Assembly (NCBI GenBank): GCA_017311185.1
Contig: JAESUZ010005169.1
Span: 361,001 to 425,000, forward strand
DNA: 64,000 bases
Source of the DNA: Proteles cristata cristata
Lineage: Eukaryota; Chordata; Mammalia; Carnivora; Hyaenidae
Reading direction: 5' to 3'
Shown: positions 33,240 through 44,372 of the stretch, one piece after another
Layout: the number at the start of each line of letters is the position of its first letter
Position numbering within the stretch: position 1 is the stretch's first letter
Position numbers and translations under genes: made by a program
The notes under the pieces: generated by a model
Told to the model about the DNA's origin: nothing
Seen by the model: only the letters and a program-made list of their open reading frames with translations
Database searches by the model: none

Positions 33240-34455
33240 ACCTAGCCTTTGACTCTGGCTGAAAGTCAAGGTGGATGAGAAATAATTTTCATTCAGCATC
33301 GATCATCCTTCAACAAAGTCATTACTGGTATTAGAGGTAAATGAAAAAATATATTATCTTTCTCCCACAGATTCTGGAGAATAACATTCTCTGACAATGA
33401 GCTGGGTAAAAACAGTATCTGTAGCTGCAAGAACTGGCAGAAAAAAAATCCTAGCTGCATACTGGGTGAGAATAAGCAATATCTAATATCCACTAATATG
33501 ACTTTTTGGTATGTATTTTTAAATAGACCTTGTTCTTATGAAGGAGTGAAGAAGCCAGAGATGGTGCCTCAAACATATTCGATATCTGCCTTTCCCCCTT
33601 CCAACCAGGCTCTTCATCTGTTCTCACCCAATGGGAATATTTTTATGGTCATACTTTCTACAGTGTACACCGCAGTGGTCACTTTCTCTCCTGCTTCCGT
33701 CCTGGACACTCAGCTCTGTTTCTTATATACCTTTGCTTATATACCTCAGTCATGAGGCCTGAACAAAGCAGGTAACTAGCCATTGTTTCTGGACAATTCC
33801 TTTGTGCAATAGAAAGAGTAATGGGATGTGTGAGGGATTGTGGCAGTTAGAGAATAATCCTGTAAAGAAGAGGAGATGGCTCCTTTACTTGCAGAGTGAA
33901 CAAAGTGTGCCATAAACAAAGGGGAAATCTGCTTCACAATTACAGCAACAATGTGGATAGTCACTGTCCATTTCCCACTGTCAGATAGCAATACGTAGTT
34001 AACAAAGGAACTGGAAAAGGATGAGAAGAAGGGCCTTGATTCGATTACAGAGTCTGATGTTATGCTAGATGACAGAATCATTTTTATTAGATTTTGCTTA
34101 GCCACAAACATTAAACATTTAATGGGAATTTTAAGTTATAACATGATGCCTCTTACATCTAACTGGGTAACATAGAGAAAAAAATGTCATGACTAATGTC
34201 ATTATAAAGCAATTTTCTTTAAATATAAAAATTAAGTTGCTATATTCTGAAATATGAAAAGGATCTAAATATTCCCAGTGAAATATTCGGCCTATAGAAA
34301 AAGTGCTCCCAGAAATAAAAGCCAAAAACTGCAGTGTAATTTGAAAGCTGCTTAAAGCTCTCCTGGTCTCTTCTCTATCTTTCCTGCATTTGCCAAGGAG
34401 CAGACAACACTATTAGTCTGAGTTCATTGGAGGGCTTTAATTATACTTAAGAGTT
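33240..34455. other. Unannotated unique sequence
   Basis: Short frames on both strands (33293-33493 minus, 33498-33755 plus, 33776-34111 minus) show no recognisable domain; the last is serine/phenylalanine-rich by composition. I see no repeat. Confidence 0.45.
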
Positions 34456-34460
34456 GGAAT

Positions 34461-34575
34461 TCAATGATTCATTAATTAATTCAACAAACATTTAATGAAG
34501 ACCTACCATATGCCTGACACCGTTCTACATTCTAGGAATATGGGTAACAGTGGAAGGAAGGCAAACAGTGCAAGT
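34461..34575 (+). repeat. L2 LINE fragment (sense)
   Basis: TTCAACAAACATTTAATGAA, GACCTACCATATGCCTGACA and CCGTTCTACATTCTAGGAAT match the L2 'caacaaatatttattgagcacctactatgtgccaggcactgttctagg' segment. Confidence 0.7.
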
Positions 34576-34579
34576 GAGC

Positions 34580-35180
34580 ATGGAAATGGTCAAGTTGATT
34601 TTAAATAATAAACTGAGATTGAAAATAAACCTAGTTGGTTGGAAATGAGAGCTACTTGAGATGGGATAGTCAAGCATATTTCTTTGATACAGAGATTTAA
34701 GAAAGCAATCTTCTGTATGGCTGAGATGTTAGGAAAATAAGAGAAAAATCAATATGTATATGATATAAGAATGAGCCACATATGGTAGTATGTTTACTAT
34801 AAAAAAGGTCAGCATAGATCTTTCTAACAGTCTTAACACATTTTTAACAAGGAAGAATGGCATTCCCTCAAATATATTAAGCTAACAAGTTGGCATGGAA
34901 TTCCTCATGTGATTGTATCCTATAAATACTACACTGATTATTAATAATATTTCAAGGTCATATTTACTACAATTTTGAAGTAATGATGTTTGGATCATGT
35001 ATTCACAGCCACTGTGACCATTCTTTAGGGAAATTTCTTATGGTTTGAATTATCTTCTACTACTGCAAAGTGAAGGACAATTAAAGAAGAAAGCAAAACA
35101 ACTTTATACTAGCTAAATAACCTACTTATGTGTGATATTTGCTAAGTCAGATACTTGCACAGGTCGAGAAATTAGCCTCT
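34580..35180. other. Unannotated AT-rich unique sequence
   Basis: I see nothing recognisable in this stretch. Confidence 0.45.
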
Positions 35181-35184
35181 CAAA

Positions 35185-35265
35185 AATGTTTATTGGTTTA
35201 ATTTTCTAGGCAAAGTACTGTCCTACCTACTGAGGATAGAAGTCCACCTTTAAGGATCTTAAACA
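35185..35265 (+). repeat. Possible L2 fragment (sense)
   Basis: GGCAAAGTACTGTCCTACCT and ACTGAGGATAGAAGTCC resemble L2 'ggcactgttctaggcactggggatacag'. The match is weak. A short CA/TC-rich patch follows at 35268-35302. Confidence 0.35.
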
Positions 35266-35464
35266 CATGCGTGCACACACTCATACATACTCACACACAT
35301 ATCTTGCAATGTAATAGTGTGTAATTTAATAAGGCATCAACAATAACTCCAGGAAACATATAGATATAACACATGATTTATTCAGACACTAATCTATACT
35401 GTCCAAGCACCATTCTGATGGAGAATTCCTTTCCTAGTTTTCCTATTCTATGGACTAAACTTTT

Positions 35465-35736
35465 TTTTTTTAAAAGAGTGTTGAATTTTGTCAAATGTTT
35501 TTTCTTTTTCTTTTTTTAAAATTTTTTTTAATGTTTTTATTTATTTCTAGGAGAGAGAGAGAGACCGCGGGAGCAGGGGAGAGTCAGAGAGAGAGGGAGT
35601 CACAGACTGAAACAGGCTCCAGGCTCTGAGCTGGCAGTCAGCACAGAGCCTGGCGCGGGGCTCGAACCCACGAACCGCAAGATCATGACCTAAGTGAAAG
35701 TCGGACACTTAACCGACTAAGCCACCCAGGCGCCCC
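35465..35736 (-). mobile_element. Young carnivore SINE with L1-like 3' extension and 18-bp TSD
   Basis: TCTATGGACTAAACTTTT at 35447-35464 is repeated exactly at 35737-35754, so everything between entered together. The SINE body occupies about 35525-35736. Beyond its A-tail (minus-strand sense) lies a further A-rich stretch, then about 26 bases of L1 ORF2-like text (minus: ATTTGACAAAATTCAACACT; plus 35476-35501) and a second poly-A. The insertion is about 40-50 bp longer than its sisters. Confidence 0.93.
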
Positions 35737-35754
35737 TCTATGGACTAAACTTTT

Positions 35755-36095
35755 GATGACAATTACAGTGAGTGAGGCCCATCTATTTCAGGGATCTTTT
35801 CCTTTTAACTGGAGGAGTTGATGTAAAAGATAATAAAAAAAGGGTTACAAGTCCCATATTGTAAAATAAAATTTATAACAGCTTGGCAAATAACTCACTT
35901 TGGCAACAAATATGTATATGCAGTGTGATCTTGATGTTAAATAATATATACTCACTCCAAACTGGTGAAGCCCATAGCCCACCATGGTCAAGGGGCATTT
36001 TCTCTATCTTGATATTAGTAAAAGAATTTTCTTTTAGATCTCTTATTCTGACTACTATTCTACATTATTTCATCTCCTATACTCTGTGTATCACA
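35755..36095. other. Unannotated unique sequence
   Basis: I see nothing recognisable; the plus frame 35883-36113 has no motif. Confidence 0.45.
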
Positions 36096-36805
36096 TACAG
36101 TGTAGTGGTTTAGACCACAGATGCAAGGGTTAGACCATCTAGATTTGAATATGGTTGCCCTCACTGTATAGATGTGAGATGGTTGCTAAACCTATAGGTT
36201 TTAGTTTACATTGTATATAATGGAGATGATTATAATACTGTAATGGGATGAATGATGGTTTCCAAAAACATATTTTCACATCCTAATCTCTGGAACCTGT
36301 GATTAAATAAGATAACCAAATGTTACCTTATTTGGACAAAGGATCCTTGATGATGTAATTAACTTAAGCATCGTGAGATAAGATCATCTTAAGTTGGGCC
36401 CTCAATCCAATGACAAGTACGTTTATAAGATGTAGAAGAGGAGATGATACAAAGAGAAGAGGAGAGAGTGATGTGAAGGAAGAGGCCGAGGTAGCAATGA
36501 GGTGACCACAAGCCATGGGAGCCATGGAATGTGGCAGCCACCAGAAGCTGAAAGGGGCAAGGATTCTTCCCAGAGCCTCCAGCACCACTGGCAGTACAGC
36601 CTACTGAAATCTTGACTTCAGACTTCTGGGCTCCAGAATTATGAGAGAATACATTTCTGTGTGTTTAAGCCACCTGGCTTGTGGCCATTTGTTTCACAGC
36701 CTCAGGGAACTCTTATGAGTACCTGCACCTGAAATTTGTTGTGAGGATGTAAATCAGTTGGTGTAAGGCTTGGCACTCAATAAAGTTTGGCTGTCCTTGT
36801 TATTG
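36096..36805 (+). repeat. MIR (sense) split by a MaLR LTR
   Basis: The left half (36096-36238) begins ACATACAGTGTAGTGGTTTA, the MIR 5' end. The right half (36723-36805) resumes with TTTGTTGTGAGGATGTAAAT and ends GGCACTCAATAAAGTTTGGC, the MIR 3' end. An LTR lies between them. Confidence 0.75.
36239..36717 (+). mobile_element. MaLR-type (MLT1-like) solo LTR, sense
   Basis: TGTTACCTTATTTGGACAAA, TTGGGCCCTCAATCCAATGA, TTCAGACTTCTGGGCTCCAG, AATTATGAGAGAATACATTT and TTTAAGCCACCTGGCTTGTG are hallmarks of MLT1-like LTRs. A possible 5-bp TSD is AATAC/AGTAC at 36234-36238 and 36718-36722. There is no internal retroviral sequence. The minus frame 36364-36588 is accidental. Subfamily not assigned. Confidence 0.75.
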
Positions 36806-37384
36806 GAACAATTGCCTTCTGTAGAAAGGTTGTTGTTTTTCGTGCCTAACATTCATTCCTCTGACTTCTTACCATCACCTTGACTTTCCTTTTGGGAGCT
36901 GCTGATTTTTGATTTTGAATGAATGATACATGGACACAGAATGATTGGTACTAATTTCAGTCCATCTAGATGCACTAAAGTAACTTCATTTTCTCTTATC
37001 ATCAGACCTCACGATGCCGCATTTCTTGGCCTTTTATATCCCATGTGGTGGGCTGCACTGTATGCAGGTACATAACCTCTTTCTGCCTGAGTCACACTTG
37101 TGTCTAATATAGAGGTGGTATCTGGAAAGTGCATAAGCAGCAATTGCCACATGCTCAGTGCTAAATAAAATAAGATATTAATCTTATTTCTGGTCATGAT
37201 TTCCAACTAATTTTGAGACTAGTTTTTAAATTGATTGTTAGATGTTTCCACTTGGCTGTTTTGAGATGGTTTCACTCTGAGTATGTGTAAAATACAACTA
37301 CCTTCTTCAAAAACTCTATTTTTAGATGATCCTTTCCTGATAATCATGTTAATTTTTTTCTTATTCAAGTTTTGTTTTAGCCAT
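36806..37384. other. Unannotated unique sequence
   Basis: I see no recognisable repeat or gene. Confidence 0.45.
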
Positions 37385-37398
37385 CTTTAACTTATTTC

Positions 37399-37602
37399 CT
37401 TTTTTAATGTTTATTTATTTTTGAGAGAAAAAGAAGATGCCCACATGAGCTGGAGAGGGGCAAAGAAAAAGGGAGACAGAGTATCTGAAGAGGGCTCTGC
37501 ACTGACAGCAGAGAGAATACAGGGTTCAAATTCACCATGAGTTCATGACCTGAGCCAAATTCAAGAGTTGGATGCCTAACTGACTGAGATACCCAGATGC
37601 TC
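37399..37602 (-). mobile_element. Carnivore SINE (older form) with 14-bp TSD
   Basis: CTTTAACTTATTTC at 37385-37398 and 37603-37616 flanks it exactly. The body is diverged (head GAGCATCTGGGTATCTCAG on the minus strand), yet the TSD has stayed intact. Confidence 0.95.
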
Positions 37603-37619
37603 CTTTAACTTATTTCTAT

Positions 37620-38047
37620 CTGTCATGACTAATAACCTGTTAGGGGCACACAGTATTACTTAAAATTCCTCAACACCTTTCCTTTTTTCTTTCAATACTC
37701 AACCTAGATCTGATTCACAATCTTTCATAGTGAGATTAAGATAAATATTTAGCTGAATGAAAGATATTCTCCTACTCTTTACTTACAATTCAGACTCCTG
37801 AAGATAAACCTTTCTTAAATACTGTTTTTATTCACAATATTTCCCTATAAAAATTATAATTCCACTTATCTAACAATAGTACATGACAAAATAATGGATA
37901 CAACAGTTACACAGTGGAATGTTTGTAGTTATTAATGTGTGGATGTATGAAATAAAAGCATAGGATACAAAACTGCATAGGCAATATGATCTCAATTTTG
38001 TAAGCATTCATACAGAAAAAGGTTAATAGAATATGTTCAAATTAAAC
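37620..38047. other. Unannotated AT-rich unique sequence
   Basis: I see nothing recognisable. Confidence 0.45.
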
Positions 38048-38057
38048 TAGCAGTTAT

Positions 38058-38238
38058 TGGGCGGCTCAATCATGATCTCATGGTTCATGGGTTCACACCC
38101 TGTGTTGGGCTCTGTGCTGATAGCTCTGAGCCTGGAGCCTGCTTAAGATTCTCTGTCTCCCTCTCTCTGCCGCTTCCCTGCCTGCACTCTGTCTCTGTCT
38201 CATCTCAAAAATAAATAAACATAAAAAATATTTAAAAA
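38058..38238 (+). mobile_element. Carnivore SINE (older form) with deletion in the tRNA head
   Basis: After GGGCGGCTCA it jumps directly to ATCATGATCTCATGGTTCAT, losing about 40 bases including the region after the A box. TAGCAGTTAT (38048-38057) and TAGCGGTTAT (38239-38248) form the TSD. Confidence 0.93.
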
Positions 38239-38419
38239 TAGCGGTTATCTTTAAGTAATGTCATTAGAGTAATTTTACTTCCTTTGTATGTTATTGCCCC
38301 CACCTGGACTTCTCTACAATGGGTGTGTAAACCTTTTATAAGCAGATATAGGAAATATAAATTTAAGACATATATTTAATGGTTATTTATGCTCTGTAAT
38401 AAACTTTAGATTTCCTTCG

Positions 38420-38700
38420 CTGTCTTTCAAGGTCTTCTGTAATGTGACCCAGTCAACCTTGTGTCCTGCTCTATCCCAAGCAGAAATAATGTCCATTCTT
38501 GCCTACTGCTTTCATTTATTTTGTTCAGTTCACCAGCTTCCTTTCATATCCAAATCTCACCCATTTCTCAAGGCCCAGACCTGTGAAGACACTCTGAGAT
38601 AACCCTTCTTGATCTCTTTTCTTTTGAGAATGTTCATGCCTTCTTCATCATTAACCAATATAGCTATGCGTTCTATACCATCTCAGCACTGTGAGCTACT
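38420..38700 (+). repeat. L2 LINE 3' region (sense)
   Basis: TTCAAGGTCTTCTGTAATGT, CCTGCTCTATCCC, CACCCATTTCTCAAGGCCCA and GATAACCCTTCTTGATCTCT follow the L2 order ('ttcaaggccctccacaat... catccttcaagactca... ggaagccttccctgat'). Confidence 0.6.
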
Positions 38701-39715
38701 ATGTACAAGTCTAAGTCACAGCACTTTAAAGACCAAACAAACTCCCTGAGGGTGGCGTTGTATAGCCTCTGTAGTCTTCCTGGCAGAGTTCAAAGTACAA
38801 CAGAAATGTCTCAGGTAAACATCTTTAGGTTGTAAATAAGAGAAACCACACTCAAACCAGTTTTTAAAAAGGGGCATTTGTTGGTTATGTAAATGGAAAT
38901 CCAAAGGTTGGGTGAGCCTCACGGTGGCTTTGACTTGTTTCTCTGAGGGTTTCTAGGTTTTTCTCTCCACTGTGTGTTTGCTTCATGCTCAAGCAGACTT
39001 GCCTGATAGTAGCAAAGTGCTTGCTGTGATTATAGGCACTATTTCTGCTGAGACATATACTGTTCAGCAATCCTCAGATTCATGCTAATGGAGTAGGACT
39101 GGGTCACATGACCACCTGGCACCAATATCTCTGCCCAAGGTTTAAAAGCATTGGTTGGCTGACTTGTGTCAAATTTGTCATCCTTAGAGATGTGTCTGGA
39201 AGGTCTTTCATCAACCACATAAATCTACAGAAATCAGAGAATGATGGGAAGGCAAAGGGTGATGGACAAGGTCCACTCTGGTGGGAATCTTATAAACACT
39301 GGCTATGCAAACTATAGTATGCCTGAAAAATTGGCTAATGCCATCTGTTAATCTCTTCATGTTGCCACAAAATTCAGTCACAGTGTGTCATTTACTCAAG
39401 GGAAGCTTTAAAGGGAAATATTTCATGTATCAAAGTGTTTAGTTGAGTATATTTTCAGGATATTTGCTTCAACAGGAGTATCAGAATGAGAATGACTGAA
39501 CAATTGTTTGCCAAACCAACTGACTACTTTCAGAGAATAAGTTTACTGATGCATTGCACAAGCTATTATCATGACTTGTAAACTTTTATTAACTACAACT
39601 TGACATATTGAGAAACAATCCTGTGCTCAGGACTATTCCAAAATAATAATTTTCTAGGATCTTATCTTAAAAATTTAATAAAGACTTTGTATTTTTAAAA
39701 ATCCAGAAAAATCAT
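38701..39715. other. Unannotated unique sequence
   Basis: No repeat is recognised. Short frames (38716-38922 and 38885-39070 minus, 39108-39317 plus) show no domain. Confidence 0.45.
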
Positions 39716-39719
39716 TGGA

Positions 39720-39769
39720 CCCTGCTTAAGATTCTCTGTCTTTCTTTCTCTCTCAAATTAAAAAAAATC
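39720..39769 (+). mobile_element. 3' scrap of a carnivore SINE
   Basis: CCTGCTTAAGATTCTCTGTC then a CT-rich stretch, CTCAAATT and an A run. The head and middle are missing and there is no adjoining TSD. Confidence 0.75.
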
Positions 39770-39872
39770 CACAAAAGCACATATAAAATTATTGTCAAAA
39801 GTATGGCACAAGTTAGAAACAGTTTAAGTTTTATGCAGTTCTAATATCTTAATTCCTGTTCTTATGTTTTAG

Positions 39873-39912
39873 ATAAGCTTCAATCATTGTTGACAATGAT
39901 TGAAGGACTTAT
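39873..39912. other. Near-perfect palindrome / hairpin
   Basis: CTTCAATCATTGT (39878-39890) and ACAATGATTGAAG (39893-39905) are exact reverse complements around a 2-base centre. The pairing continues outward with ATAAG (39873-39877) and CTTAT (39908-39912) after a 2-base bulge, giving 18 pairs. Confidence 0.95.
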
Positions 39913-40423
39913 GAAATGATAGATACTAGGACCTTTTTATGTTCAATTTTTGCTTTCTCATATGTAATCTTTTTAATAAATTAGTTTATTAAAAATTACT
40001 ATATTCTCACAGTTGGCACAAAATAATACTGCATTCTGGAGTTGTATTTACATCTTTGTGATTCACTGTAAAATCAGGAAACATTTGGGATGACATTTCA
40101 AATCCAGAAAGTTTTACTCTAAAATTACTTTTATTAGAAAAGAAATTCTCAGAAACAGTAAAAGTCAGTTTTAACTGGAAAAAAATTCAACTCTATCCTC
40201 CAATTTCCATGCTCTTATTTTCCCTCCTTTTTACCCCCTTCCATTAAAATGATACTTGAGATTCCATATTGAGTGAGTCATAATTCTTGGTTCAAATCAT
40301 CCCAATTCCCCTTGCTAGCAGAGTTTTGATGAATATGGGATAGCAGACAAACAGAAGAGCCTAAAGATGGATGTCTGCCTGGCAGAGTGTGGAAAGAGAC
40401 AGGGAGTCCCAACAGGAAATTGT

Positions 40424-40445
40424 GGGGGGGGGGGCGGGGGCGGGG
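40424..40445 (+). other. G-quadruplex-forming motif
   Basis: A run of 11 G, then C, 5 G, C, 4 G satisfies four or more G3 tracts with 1-base loops. Confidence 0.9.
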
Positions 40446-41799
40446 TCTGTCTCAAGAATGGCAAAGCAATTCTCTATAGTTCTCATTCTGGAAGGTTTGG
40501 CTAACCAGTTCCTTCTTTAGACCCTTAAGATTGGTCAAATCCATTAATATGTAGCTAATATCAGCTGTAACCTAGGAATGTGGAAAAAAAGTCGGCAGTG
40601 GGAGTGCAAGTCTGAGAATATAGAAAAGTTTACACAGTCTGGAGCTCTTCATTTGTTGGGGACCTGGGAAAGAAAGCCTCAAGATAGGAGGTCTTCAGAA
40701 AGAGAGGGGTAAGTAAGTGGCAACAGCCAAGGGGAAGAAATTGGTACAGGCACCAAGCAGCTAATAATTGCAAGTAACTTTTTTCAGTGAAGTCAAGGGA
40801 AGTGCTCCGCCTTTTATAGGGTTACTGAGGTTATCATCATTGGGTGGCTATGCTCTCAAGGACTGACTTGGGTGTAGAGAGCAAGGACATTGTAGAGTCC
40901 CTTGTCACAATGATACTGCTTGTCACTTTCCCGGTGAAGAAGGACAAATCTCCCCATAGCTTGTTATCATAAAAGAGATTCAGAAGCAGCTGTGCCCTCT
41001 TCAGGCTCTGGGATGAAAGGGTCTGATAGAAAACACTGGAGCAAGTCACATTAACCCACCTGAATGCATGGATCTCCTGGGGCCGTGAGGGAGAGGAGCG
41101 CGTGGGAAGAGGCTTCTTTAAGTGAGAGAGAAAAATAAAAAATGTAGAATTCTAGCTGTGGGGGGAAAGCAAAGGAAAATGGACACAATAGTGGAGGGTA
41201 AATAAGAGGCTGTTCTGGGAGAGCAGCAGGAAGAAGAAGGCTCATGATGATAGAGAGCATTTCACGAGAGAGAGCTTTGTCTGAGTCCCAGGATGAAAAG
41301 AAAGAGGAGGGAAAGAATCAGAGAATTGAATGCCGGGACAAGCAAAGGAAATGAGAATAATAGGTCCTCTGTAGATGGGATAGAGGGCCATCTAGCCTGA
41401 GCCTAGGGTAAAGCTTCATGTCTGAGGAGTGGAAAGAAAATGAGCCTTTGGAGAATTGAACCTAAAATTTTACAAATATGCTAGCACAACTTAAAGTAGA
41501 AATATATTCTAATATTTAAGAGAATGACAAATAACACTAGTCTCTGAAACTCCTAAAGCAGCAAAATATGGTCTTCCTATAATATGGTTCAAAAGACTAA
41601 CATTTATTTTAGACCTAGGTTCTGGATTTAAGATTTCTAAGTGGCCAAAAATTAAGGGCCCCACCTGAGCAGGTTACCACCAGAATATGGTACATGTAGA
41701 AGGCATTTAAGGAATGGTAGAATGGCTATCCTAGCTCCTAGCATATTCAAACACTGAGTCTTCTCAACTGCAGGGAGGATGAGGGAAGCTCCTTTGGTG

Positions 41800-41985
41800 G
41801 TGCCAGTGTCCCAAGTGAGAAAAGTAATCTTGCAAGGTCATACAGCTAGTGAGGCAATTTCAATGATATTCTTTGGATTTATGTACACTTGGGTTGAAGC
41901 CCTTGTTTTAATGGCTACTGGCTCTGTGACTTGTAACACATTATTTAACCTCTCTGGGCTTTAGTTTTGTCATCTCTAACATGGG
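41800..41985. repeat. Adjacent MIR fragments in opposite orientation
   Basis: CTTGCAAGGTCATACAGCTA at 41829-41848 reads as antisense MIR. GGCTCTGTGACTTGTAACAC, TAACCTCTCTGGGCTTTAGT and TTGTCATCTCTAACATGGGG at 41920-41985 read as sense MIR. The plus frame 41779-41964 is repeat-derived. Confidence 0.55.
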
Positions 41986-41989
41986 GAGA

Positions 41990-42855
41990 AAGGCGATCTC
42001 AACAGATCTGGTCTATAATGTGAAGGTTGTAGGCCAGTTGCCAGCACTTTCTTCTGATCATTTAGCAGATGCTGCTGAAGATGATTCATCCTAAACTCCA
42101 GAGCAGAGGCAAGCCTAGGATGTGTCTCTAGCTGCTTACAGAGAACATGTGGAAGAGTGGCAGCTGGCTGTACACTGAAGGACCAGAGTCTGTGACTGTG
42201 ACCTCTATCTGGAGATAGCAAACTTTGACATCAACCTCCTAGGCTGATAAGAAAAAGAAAAAAAAAGTGCAAAGAAAGAACTGGTTCTGTGATTGCCAAG
42301 TGGTAAGTGTTATACATGAGGGTGATATTACTGTTGCTTTATAAGTATTATTGAGAATGTGAGTCAGACCAGGACTGGAACTTTCTACTCCAGGGTTCTT
42401 TCTACCAAGTGGGCAGCTAAATACAAAACCTGGATTGAGAATAAATACACAGATGTGACTTCGAAGTAAAAGAATGTTAGACTCTGGAATGTGAAAAGTA
42501 GTTTTTTGAAAGATGTAGGAAGGTATTTCCACGGGGCATGGGAAAAAGTGATAGAAATTGTTAATAGCGATGAAAGTAACCTAAATGTTATCTGTGGATT
42601 TAAATATTTCCAACGTTTATCACTACTTATTTACATGCATATGTTAAAAGTTGGGTGTTATAATTGTTCCAGATCACTCAACTTATTTCATAGTTGTGTT
42701 TATTAAAACAAGTCAAACTTTTGTGAGGTGGTGTGTGTGTGTGCATGTATGTACCCATGTGTGCTATTATAACTACACAATGTAATTTTGCTCAAATTGC
42801 CAAATATTTGAGGACAAAGCAGATGACAATTACTGTTTATAATGTGAGCAATTAT
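41990..42855. other. Unannotated unique sequence
   Basis: A weak antisense MIR resemblance at 42358-42412 (GAGTCAGACCAGGACTGGAA) is too faint to call. A TG patch lies at 42729-42743. No gene is seen. Confidence 0.4.
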
Positions 42856-42856
42856 G

Positions 42857-42966
42857 GGTTACCTGACTGGGCTCAGTCAACAGAGTTGTGACTCCTGATC
42901 TCATGGTTGTTAGCTCAAGCCCCATGTTGGGTGGACAGATTACTTAAATATAAATCTTTAAGAAAT
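42857..42966 (+). mobile_element. Older, short tRNA-Lys carnivore SINE
   Basis: ACTGGGCTCAGTCAACAGAG, TGACTCCTGATCTCATGGTT, AGCTCAAGCCCCATGTTGGG then directly an AT-rich tail. It lacks the GAGCCTGGAGCC middle and CT-rich stretch of the other copies and is closest to a plain tRNA-Lys plus tail. Confidence 0.75.
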
Positions 42967-43136
42967 TTTTTCAAAACGTGAGCAGTAACACAGGGCAGAT
43001 TTAGATTTTTTTTTTTAACAGCTAAGTACCTCCACCTATTAGAGAGTTAGTAGCATTCGTTTCATTTCAACGCTTGGAGCTGAATTCATCTCAACATTTT
43101 TCTAGACAAGCTTCACATTTTCAAAACATGCTTTTT

Positions 43137-43370
43137 TTAAAAATTATTTTATTATTTTTTTTAATGTTTTATTTATTTCTAGGAGAGAGATAGAGACAGC
43201 ATGAGCAGGGGAGGGTCAGAGAGAGAGGGAATCACAGACTCTGAAACAGGCTCCAGGCTCTGAGCTGGCAGTCAGCACAGAGCCCGATGCGGGGCTCGAA
43301 CCCACGAACCGCGAGATCATGACCCAAGCGAAAGTAGGACGCTTAACCGACTAGGCCACCCAGGCACCCC
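43137..43370 (-). mobile_element. Young carnivore SINE with TSD
   Basis: TCAAAACATGCTTTTT (43121-43136) and TCAAAACGTGCTTTTT (43371-43386) flank a full-length, minus-strand, younger-form SINE with a long A-tail. Confidence 0.96.
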
Positions 43371-43389
43371 TCAAAACGTGCTTTTTAAT

Positions 43390-43960
43390 CCTGAATCCAA
43401 TCATCCTTAATTCAACCTTTTTAGTTATGTCTGTAGAAAGACATATAAAAGATAAGATAAGATAACCATTGACACCCCCTAGTATCCCAGACCATTTAAA
43501 TCACAGTAGATCACTTACAGCCAAACCTGTGATTCATTAGATAGGCACAGTGCTGTCCATGTTATTAATTTCACTGTAATTTCCTAGAGAGAGTAAGGGA
43601 ATGTTTAAGTTGTACTATTGCACAAAACTGAAACTCAATATATCAGAACGTTTTGAATAAAACATTGCATTAAAGTGAAATGTACTGAGTAAAGAAAAAC
43701 TTGATATGACAGGAGTCCCAAAGAAAGTAATATTAATAATGAGTGTTACAATGCAAGGCTGAGACCTATTCTTCTTACTAAAAGAAAAGGAGGCCATGTA
43801 GTTAATAGGAGTACGAGGCCAGAGGAAGAGATATGGTAAAAATAATGGAACATACTTCCTTCCCTAAAGTTAATGTTTCCCAAACTTGGAAACAGTGCAG
43901 AAATCTATAGAAGGTGAGCAAATTACTATTAAAAGGGAATGACATCAAAAATAGGTGAGA
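43390..43960. other. Unannotated unique sequence
   Basis: No repeat or gene is seen. Minus frames 43615-43797 and 43802-43999 lack motifs. Confidence 0.45.
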
Positions 43961-43966
43961 AGTCTT

Positions 43967-44166
43967 GGGGCACCTGGGTGGCTCAGTTAAGTGTTCCACT
44001 CTTGATTTAGGCTCAGGTCATGATCTCAGGGTTCATAGGGTTGAGCCCCTCGCTGACAGTGAGAAGCCTGCTTGAGATTCTCTGTCTTTCTCTCTCTCTC
44101 TGCCCTTTACGCTCATGCTCTACTTTTGTTTCTCTCAAAATAAATAAATAAACATTTAAAAAATAG
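43967..44166 (+). mobile_element. Carnivore SINE (older form), first of three in a row
   Basis: It begins GGGGCACCTGGGTGGCTCAG, lacks the usual GGCTCTGTGCTGACAGCTCA-type block in part, and ends CAAAATAAATAAATAAACA. The next SINE starts one or two bases after its tail. Confidence 0.95.
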
Positions 44167-44167
44167 A

Positions 44168-44372
44168 GGGGTGCCTGGGTGGCTCAGATAGTTAAGCTTC
44201 CAACTCGGTTTCAGCTCAGTCATGATCTCATAGTGTGTGTGTTTGAACCCTGTGTTTGGCTCTGCATTGACAGTGTGGTGCCTGCTTGGGATTCTCTCTC
44301 TCCCTTGCTCTCTGCTCCTCCCCTGCTATCTCTCTCAAAATAAATAAATAAAAATAAGCTTTACAAATTTTT
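44168..44372 (+). mobile_element. Carnivore SINE (older form), second in a row
   Basis: It begins GGGGTGCCTGGGTGGCTCAG immediately after the previous tail and ends CAAAATAAATAAATAAAAAT. It differs from its neighbour at many positions, so the pair arose by separate insertion, the A-rich tail of the first serving as target. Confidence 0.95.

Larger units (their letters stand above)
39770..41780. other. Unannotated unique sequence with a palindrome and a G-rich motif
   Basis: Apart from the palindrome at 39873-39912 and the G-run at 40424-40445, I see no repeat or gene. The minus frames 40837-41049 and 41051-41260 are short and lack motifs. Confidence 0.45.

Noticed and set aside
36239..36717. 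Possible endogenous retrovirus with genes next to the LTRs
   Set aside because: The MaLR-like LTRs (36239-36717, 58802-59112) and the other LTR-like pieces have no gag, pol or env-like frames beside them; they are solo LTRs or fragments.
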